Below are positions 56,735 to 64,000 of a stretch of DNA of 64,000 nt, piece after piece. Position numbers and translations under genes: made by a program. Origin of the DNA: Cryptomeria japonica (taxonomy: Eukaryota > Streptophyta > Pinopsida > Cupressales > Cupressaceae). The notes under the pieces were generated by a model. It did not search any database. It had not been told where the DNA came from and saw only the letters and a list, made by a program, of their open reading frames with translations. Location: the NCBI RefSeq assembly GCF_030272615.1, contig NC_081414.1:235827733-235891732 (forward strand). The letters run 5' to 3'. Position 1 is the stretch's first letter; each line of letters starts with the position of its first letter.

Positions 56735-58010
56735 TTTATTACCTAGCTTACCAGGTTCGCCTCCACACCCCCCTGGTTCGGGTTCGGTCCGGCCTTGGTT
56801 CAACCAGGGTTCGAATTTTCTAGAGGGGGTTCGACCTGGTTCGAACCCGGGTGGACCAAGATCGAACTAGGTCGAACCCGGGCGGACCCAAGTCGAACCC
56901 AGACGGGTGGGCGGCCCAAAACGGGTTTTTTTATGCAAAATTTAATTTTTTTTTGAAATCCGCTATGTAAAAAGTCAATTTTATACCCTAAAAGTGACTT
57001 CTAAAACATAATCTTGGCTCATTTCTCCTCATTTGTGTTGCAAACAAAAGTTTTTTGACAGTAGGTTGAAGAAAGGGTGAACAAAGTTTGGCTTCCAAGA
57101 TCAAATAGGAGGAGTTGAAGACTGATTTTTGAAGCTTCAACAAGTGTTGCAGCATCATTTCCATACATTTGCAAGCTCCCATTGGCTACAAGAGGTAGTG
57201 TTGACGTGTTTTTTATGACAACGTCTAACACAGAATAAAGTTGCCTAACGGTCACTTCACTCTCTCTTGATCAAAGTGCGATTGTCTGCTAAGATTGCAG
57301 GAATATCAGACAATCGACTCCAAGGTTCCTTTATGCTACGGATGTGACTCAGTTGGCTGATGTGATTGCTGGTAATCCAAGGGGCCTTACGTTTGCATCG
57401 TTCTTTCACTTCTTCGCTGTGGCTGGAACTCCATCATCGGATATGGCAATTCTGCGATGCTGCTGCTTCGAACGGACTAAAATGAACTGAAAGTAAAAGG
57501 GAAAGGGTTTAGAAGGATCTAAATCTACTCCTAAGGGTAGTGATAACAATGAATAGTGCTCTGGTGGACAAATTCTAAATAAACCAAGCTCTGCTTCATC
57601 AAGATCAACTACAACTCCGCAAGAACCGGTGCAATCTTTTGGGGATGTTAGAGGATTTTCAAATCGAGAAAGTACATTTGAATACCCAAAACGGCGCAAT
57701 CCAAACAACCATCTACAATCGAACTTAGCACAAATTTAAGGGGTTCAGGCTAACTTTACACTGCAACTTACAATCAGCAAGATGCAAAAAGTATGAACCA
57801 TGGAAATTCATCAAACACCATTAAATTCTCCATTGAAATCAAAGCAGTATACTACTACTCTAAGTGAGGAAGGTGAAACCATGCAAGTTTTGAAAAAATA
57901 ACTTAAGTGGACACCATCAGAGAACAATGTTTCACTATTATTTTCTCAAAAACTTATCGCAACAATTTCATACAAAGCTCCCTTTTTTCACAAATGAGGG
58001 GGGTCACCCC

Positions 58011-58059
58011 TTTATATAGGCCTCAGGCCATGATTACATGCAAACCCTAACTAGGGTTT
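58011..58059 (-). promoter_or_regulatory. GL7 LTR promoter
   Basis: Telo-box palindrome AAACCCTA/TAGGGTTT at 58042-58059 with two central bases; TATATAAA (minus strand) at 58011-58018, next to GGCCTGAGGCC, itself an inverted repeat. Confidence 0.6.
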
Positions 58060-59532
58060 TTCCCTAAAAGATTCTCCACTCAAGATACAACAAGGTGGGA
58101 ATCTCCAATTAATAACCCATCATGCCCATATACAATTAATTCAAAAGTACCCAAAACAGCATCCATTGTGCATTAAATGCACCGCCTCCTTCAAATTCGC
58201 CCAACATGCGTTGAATATTCATCCATGCAAAAATCACCCCATTATGTCATAAATGATCCATCAATTTCCACATGCGGCGGCTGCATGCAAAAGGAATCTG
58301 CCATAAATTCAACATGCAATGACCGGGTCGCCATTTGGTCAAATATTCCGGTAATGAATGCGCCACTCTACTGCCATGTGTTCAATAGATCCTCGCCATG
58401 CAAGTGGACCCCGCCGTCGTATATCCGCTCCTGCACGTCTGGAATTGTTGGAGAGGGAAAATTTGATTCAGGAAGAATTTTCTTGAAGTCTCCTCAACTT
58501 TCCTTGCTTGAAGAAGGTTTTCCATCAATTTTCACCATCTCCTATTTTTTAGGAAAATTTCCAAATTAGGGTTCCACGGTCCAGGAGAGAGAAAATTCTC
58601 CTACGAATCCAAATCTATAAAAAGTTTTGAAATTTGGATGTGATTTGATGCCCGGGAATGGATTTTTTAAAAACTTTTCCTGGGGGAAGTTTCTTGTTTA
58701 GTTCATCCTTGATTCCTTCCTTGCCTTAGAAATTTTATCTTCAATTCATCCTTGGATGTGATTTCTTGTTGTGGAGGAATTCTCCTTTGGAAAGAAATTT
58801 GTTCCTTACCTTGAGGAAGGAAATTCTTCATACCTTAGCTAATTTTCATGATTTCCAAGAACTATGTCTTGAAGGAAGAAATTTCAAACACTTAGTCAAT
58901 TTTTCACCTTTCTTGGAATTTCTTCTTCTTGGGTGCAATTCTTCCCGATGAAGGAATTCATCTCTTTGTGCACTGTCAATGAGAAGATCATTTTAGCGCA
59001 CTCTTGTGTTCCTGGACGACATTTTACATTTGGTGGGGAATTCTTTCAATTCCATGGATTCCTTGCATCCCTCTATCTGGCGCTCCTTCTCTCACTTGGG
59101 CGCTAAAATGCCTTGGTCAAGGACTCTTGCAATTTGCCTGTTTCTCCATGCACTCTTCATTCTGGCACCCTCCACAAGGCTGGGGCGGGAATTCCTCCTG
59201 AGGAAGGAATTCATTGTTTTGTGAATTGTCCATGTCTTCTTTTCAACATCCCTATTTTTTAGGGATCCTCCAAAAAATTAGGAGCCAGGTTCATTGGATG
59301 GAGAATTCTGCCACGATTCCGAATCTATAACAATTTCCTCATTCCGGCGAGATTCGGTGTCTAAAAATAGCAAATTCAAAAATTTGCCCGAGGGGAATTT
59401 TATTGTTCTATTCCTCCTGGACCCCTTGGATTCCATGCCTTAGGCAAAATTTCAACTTATTAGCTTGGGCGTTGAATTCACCGTGCCTTGGAATTTTTTC
59501 AATTTCCACGCCTTCCATGGAATGTCCAGTTT

Positions 59533-59960
59533 GGCGCCCAAGTCCACATTTGGGCGGATTTTTCATCTGGCCAAGGATTCATGGAATTTGCCTTCTCTCC
59601 ATGGGAATCCCATTTTGGCGCCCAACTGCATCCTTGGGCAAAATTTTCGCTATGCCATGGATTCATGGAATCTTCCATCTATCCTTGCCTTCCTCATTTT
59701 GGCGCCCAACTGCATCCTTGGGCAAAATTTTCGCTATGCTATGGATTCATGGAATTTTCCATCTGTCCTTGCCTTCCTCATTTTGGCGCCCAACCGCATC
59801 CTTGGGCGGAATTTTCACTATGCCATGGATTCATGGAATTTTCCATCTATCCTTGCCTGACCCATTTTGGCGCCCAACTGCATACTTGGGCGGAATTTCC
59901 ACTATGCCATGGATACATGGAATTTTCCATCTGTCCTTGCCTTCCTCATTTTGGCGAATT
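59533..59960 (-). repeat. Array of 84-bp units with two hairpins each, inside GL7
   Basis: GGCGCCCAA starts at 59533, 59617, 59701, 59785 and 59869, with a partial unit at 59953, so every interval is exactly 84 bases. Within a unit GGCGCCCAA pairs with TTGGGC(G) after about 8 bases, and CCATG pairs with CATGG around GATT. Because 84 is divisible by three, all three plus frames stay open over the array (59403-60032 and overlaps); these are not genes. Confidence 0.9.
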
Positions 59961-60758
59961 TTTGAGCTTTCCATTTTAGGCATAGGCTTCCAGCACTTGA
60001 TCAATTTCTGGCTTTCTCTGTCTGCTATCTGATTCTTCGGAATTAGAGATATCTGCAAATGCCTGATCCTTGTTGCCTTGTCTGACTGACCCTGCCAGTA
60101 CCGACTTTCCAAAAATAGAAACCTTCAAGGTGTCAGCGTTAGACCCCTAGACAGGGTGCAGGAATGACTTACTATAAATAGAAACTTACTAAAAATAGAA
60201 ATTACTAAAAATAGTAAGTTTGATTTTTGGCAAAATGACGACATTCCGGGACTCGGAAAAATCCCTAAAAAATAGGGACTTTTTAAAAATAAAAAGTTGC
60301 TCCGTTTGGGCTCAAATTTCACTGGGAGGTTCCTTGAAGGGTCCTGATTCCAGTTCTATGTTCAGTTTTCCAAAAACCCTAATATAAACCCCTAAAATCT
60401 AGGACAGAAGGCAAAAACCCTAAAATTCACAAAACGAGTCCTAGACTTAGCCGAATTTGCTCAAACGAAAGGCAGACTTGACCAATATGACCCCCAAACA
60501 CTTGCAAAGTAGAGAGACTGACGAGACTGCTGCGAAAAGACTCCAAAAACGCAAGCCAAAAGATCGGGAGGGCCTAAAAAGTGGGGGGTCTCCATTTGCA
60601 ATGGGGCGATGTGTGAAAACGTCACAACAGGTAGGTTTTTTAACATTTTTTTCCAACTATTTTTGTTTCACGAATTGTCAAACATGAAACATTAATTGTT
60701 TTTCATTTTTTTTTTTTTTTTGAATATGTTTATGTTATTTCTTGCCATAGGAACTAGA

Positions 60759-63296
60759 ATGGCATCTACCTCTTCCTCTGTTGGCAATGAACAAACAATT
60801 ACAAAACAAAGAAATGATTCGAGTTCTCCCTTATGGAAGTATGTTGACATATTAAACCCACTTCCAGGAGGTGGGGGATTCTATTGGAGATGCCAAGGAT
60901 GTGGTATTGAACGTAATAGTTCATATTATTGGGTGGTAGGCCATTTGTGTGGAATAAAAGGAAGAGGGATCAAAAAATGCCTTGGAAAAGATGGTAAACC
61001 TATACCAGATGAGACAGTGATGAAATATTTTAAGGAGCATGAGGAGGCAGAAGAGAGAGAAGCCCGTAGATTGAATCAAACCGCAACAAAGAAAACAAGG
61101 GGAATACAAGCCCCATCTAATTTCGATGTTGTAGTACAATACCACCCCTTCTTTTCCACAAATGAACCTGAAAATGAACCACCCTTGACACGCAAAAGAA
61201 CAAAGGGGCCTTTAGAAACCGCATTTCAAAATGAGAGTAGAGACATTGCTGACCAAGATATAGAAAGGTGCATTTGTGCAAATGGGTTGGCTTTCAATGT
61301 TGTTCGCTCCCCATATTGGAAGCAAATGATAAAAAGTGTTAATGAAGCTCCAAAAGGGTATAAGGGCCCAGGTTATGAGAAGGTACGTGGAACATTATTG
61401 GACAAAGAGGTGAAGAGGGTTGAAGATGCATTGAAACCCATAAGGGATTCATGGGCTGAGACAGGTGTAACAATTGTTTCAGATGGGTGGAAAGATGCTA
61501 AAAATCGTCCATTGATCAATGTCATAGCAGTGTCCCCTAAAGGGGCAATGTTTTTGAAAGCTGTGGATTGTGAGGGCCAAGTAAAAGATGGCCAATTTAT
61601 TGCAGAAATTCTCATCTCCGCCATTGAGTCAGTGGGACCCCGCAATGTTGTCCAAGTCATAATGGACAATGCAAGAAATTGTAGAGCTGCTAGTTTGTTG
61701 GTTGATGAACGCTATGATCACATCTTTGGACACCTTGTGCGGTCCATTCACTCAATCTTATGCTACAAAGGATTGGGACTAAAATGAAATGGATCAGAGA
61801 TGTGTATGGAGAGGCTGAGGACATCCAGATGTTCATCACAAACCACCACATGTCTCAAGGGATTTTTAGATCCTTTTCGAATTTGGAGCTATTGAAGGTA
61901 AGTGAAATAGTAATTTAATTTTACTTTTTCTGATTTTTTTAATTTCAATGTTCATAATATCATTGTGTAAGCTATATTGTGTATTCTTCTTTAAAGTTTG
62001 GCTTTATTTTTTAATCATTTTGGCATTAATTTGAGTTATAGGTTGCTGAGACCCGTTTTGCATCAAACACAATCGTCTTAAGACGACTTGTCAAAGTTAG
62101 AGTGGCACTATGCAATATGGTGATCAGCAACAATTGGACTGTACGGAAGCAGAGTAGCAGTGAGAGGGCTGAAAAAATTAGGCAGAGAATATTGAATGAG
62201 AAATGGTGGGATCTTGTTACATATCTCCTAAGTATCACTGAGCCCATTATGAGTATGATTCGCTATACCGACATGGATAGGCCTTGCATTGGTGAGATTT
62301 ATGATGGCATTGACTCAATGCTTGAAAAAATAAAGTTCACTATAAATGCAAAAGAGAATGACCCCGAGGAGAAATTCTTCAAAGAAGTGAAAGCAATTAT
62401 TGTAGAAAGGTGGAATAAGATGACCACTCCTTTGCATCTTCTTGCCTATGCCTTGACACCAAAGTACTATAGCAATCAATTTCTTGATAAACCAAGAAGG
62501 ATTCCACCATGGAGAGATCTAGAAGTATCTGATGGGTACAAGGCAGCATTTCTTAGACTATATCCTGATAATGATTTGCGAGATATTGTTACAAATGAGT
62601 TCATAGAATTCGCAAATGGGAATGGTCTAAGTGTTGAGGCACTTCGTCATAGATCCAAGAAGGATGCTCATAGCTGGTGGTACTTCCATGGTGCATGCTT
62701 CCAACACCTACAACCCCTCGCTGTAAAAGTTTGGTGGTACTTCCATGGTGCATGCTTCCAACACCTACAACCCCTCGCTGTAAAAGTTTTATCACAAGTA
62801 AGTTTAATTAATTAAAATTTATCACAATTTTATTTATAGTTTACCTTGTCTTCATAGGTTGCTAGTAATTTTTAATTTTAATTTTATTAATGTATAACTT
62901 TAATTGTTTACTTTGTCTTCATAGGTTGCTAGTTCATCTGCTTCAAAAAGAAATTGGAGCACATACTCTTTCATCCACTCAGTAAAGCGCAATAGGTTGC
63001 TATAAAAAAGAGTGAAGAATTTAGTATATGTGCATTCCAACCTACGTCTTTTTTCACACAAACAACGTGACTACACACAAGGGGAAACAAAGATGTGGGA
63101 TATAGAGCTAGAGCATACTGATTTGGATGCTCCCGCTTCTCAGCTTCTTGCATTGACACTTGATGACTTGGAGGGCGAGCAAACTTATAGTGCAAGTGCA
63201 AGTGGCGTTGGCTCATCTAATGTCAATGTCAATGAGGAGGAGGAGGAGGAGGAGGAGGAGGAGGCGGATGAATTAGCTGATCCATTTGATGATTAA
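60759..63296 (+). pseudogene. hAT transposase (BED / DUF659 / dimerisation), three exons
   Basis: Exon 1 is 60759-61897 (GAAG|GTAAGT). Exon 2 is 62042-62797 (CACAA|GTAAGT). Exon 3 is 62925-63296. The ATG at 60759 follows a CCATAG acceptor-like site. A BED-like zinc finger is at residues about 30-70 (W.YV...C-x2-C...H...C). DUF659 spans residues about 170-305, including VSDGW, where a catalytic Asp is expected, and VIMDNARNC. The C-terminal dimerisation domain has RNWSTYSFIHS and NLVYVHSNLR, followed by an acidic tail coded by (GAG)n at 63235-63263. Defects: one base lost in a T run at about 61730 (frame is lost and stops at 61787), TAA at 63003, and a 57-bp in-frame tandem duplication (62675-62731, 62732-62788). 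Not functional as it stands, but a recent relic. Confidence 0.88.
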
Positions 63297-63623
63297 ACTT
63301 TATATTGTTGAAAGTTGAAACAATGATACTTGAATATTTTGTCATTTTGATATTAAACTTGATGTATATGATGCTATTATGGTATGATCATGATGCTATG
63401 ATTACAAGTTTATGTTTGTTTTGTTGTTTATATGATGCTATGTGACATGCTAATCTTAATTCATGCTTACAGGCTGCACAAATATTAATATATATATATA
63501 AAATTTACATGTTTTTGTACTAACGAACCCAAACGAACCCAAACCCCTTTTGAAAATTTTGCCGTACCGGTTCTTCGAACCCGAATTGGTGCCCGAACCC
63601 GAACCGACAAGCTAGTTTATTAC

Positions 63624-64000
63624 CTTATGAGCTCTTTCAGATTTACAATATAATATTGTTATTTATCTGATATTCACTTTAAGAATTCTTCTGATTTATA
63701 TTCTAATATATATTTGTCTGATTAAAATATTATTATATATAACTGCAAAGTAGTTTTCAAAAGATATTATATTTATTATAATTATTATATTATTATCTTT
63801 ATTTATATTATTATATTTTGCCTAAGAACATTACCGGCTTCATATATTAAGCATACATATTAATTGTATCCCTATGCAGACCACCAAACCAAGGATGTGA
63901 CTGCCCGTAACTTAATCATAATTCTGAAAGAATTCTTTCCATGTTCTTTTCTTATTTTTCCCTTTTCCTATCTCTGCCGGAATGGTTTCGATCCCACTGT
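63624..64000. other. AT-rich flank, no gene
   Basis: TATTATAT-rich sequence after the hAT target duplication; nothing recognised. Confidence 0.4.

Larger units (their letters stand above)
57199..60629 (-). mobile_element. GL7: complete 3.4-kb solo LTR inside the hAT
   Basis: In plus reading it runs from TGTTGACGTGTT to ACGTCACAACA, flanked by GGTAG at 57194-57198 and 60630-60634. It has the family start block (CCATTTGCAATGGGGCG, 60591-60607), an 84-bp hairpin array (59533-59960), the promoter (58059-58011) and a leader. No internal genes. It inserted in the 5' untranslated part of the hAT. Confidence 0.93.
56743..63615 (+). mobile_element. Complete hAT DNA transposon, interrupted by GL7
   Basis: Terminal inverted repeats are CTAGCTTACCAGGTTCG (56743-56759) and, inverted, CTAGCTTGTCGGTTCG (63600-63615). 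The 8-bp duplication TTTATTAC flanks the element at 56735-56742 and 63616-63623, as for hAT. Both subterminal regions are crowded with GGTTCG/CGAACC words (56751-56890 and 63520-63605), likely transposase binding sites. Without the solo LTR (57199-60629 plus one GGTAG) the element is about 3.4 kb, normal for an autonomous hAT. The transposase gene lies to the right of the insertion. Confidence 0.92.

Noticed and set aside
57406-57708. Minus-strand 100-codon frame in the GL7 leader
   Set aside because: No family features and the same region is not open in other GL LTRs.
59403-60032. Long open frame (209 codons) with overlapping long frames in the other two phases
   Set aside because: It is the 84-bp hairpin array of GL7. 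A unit length divisible by three keeps every frame open; the peptides are only the repeat read three ways.

Overview
The window looks like intergenic DNA of a seed plant with a very large, repeat-filled genome. A gymnosperm (conifer) is my best guess. The guess rests on kilobase-long LTRs, deep nesting of elements, many solo LTRs, and a near absence of host genes; no marker in the sequence proves the species.

Almost everything readable is transposable-element DNA. One LTR retrotransposon family, called GL here for giant LTR, dominates. Seven copies are visible: GL1 1-1453 (+, cut by the window edge), GL2 4797-8888 (+, solo LTR, duplication CACTT), GL3 about 13898-16138 (-), GL4 18798-27247 (-), GL5 22504-26718 (-, solo LTR, duplication GGGTC, inserted into GL4), GL6 from 31673 to about 34.4 kb (-), and GL7 57199-60629 (-, solo LTR, duplication GGTAG). 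The LTRs share a start block (TGTTGTGACG... followed by CCCATTGCAAATGGGG), a palindromic telo-box and TATA promoter, and an end (...ACGTCAACA). Upstream of the promoter, several copies carry a tandem array of hairpin-forming units that differs from copy to copy. GL1 and GL4 are followed by a binding-site-like leader and a decayed ORF of unknown function with two Cys/His motifs. GL6 is followed by Ty3/gypsy gag and protease remnants, which suggests the Tat/Ogre side of Ty3/gypsy.

Region by region: 1-4.8 kb holds GL1 and its ORF. 4.8-8.9 kb is GL2. 8.9-11.4 kb is a LINE relic broken by a solo LTR with a palindromic leader; part of both is tandemly duplicated. 11.7-13.4 kb is a repeated block with a hAT-like N-terminal peptide, found again at 38.4-39.5 kb and in part at 34.4-35.0 kb. 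13.9-27.2 kb is GL3, the second GL ORF, and GL4 carrying an inverted-LTR foldback and GL5. 27.2-34.4 kb is a gypsy relic carrying a retroelement whose two LTRs differ. 35-40 kb holds scrambled exons of a Mediator MED15-like (KIX domain) gene among hAT debris. 40.7-52.6 kb is the 3' part of another gypsy element, interrupted by a full-length Ty1/copia element (42963-48535) and by an LTR flanked by 68/70-bp repeats. 53.3 kb has a clean first exon of a MED15-like gene. 56743-63615 is a complete but mutated hAT transposon with an 8-bp duplication, interrupted by GL7.

No rRNA, tRNA or CRISPR array was recognised. The most promising unexplained signal is the recurrence of hairpin units whose paired positions change together. 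It appears in the GL LTRs, in the 3' non-coding domains of two copia-type elements, and in a separate dispersed hairpin module.
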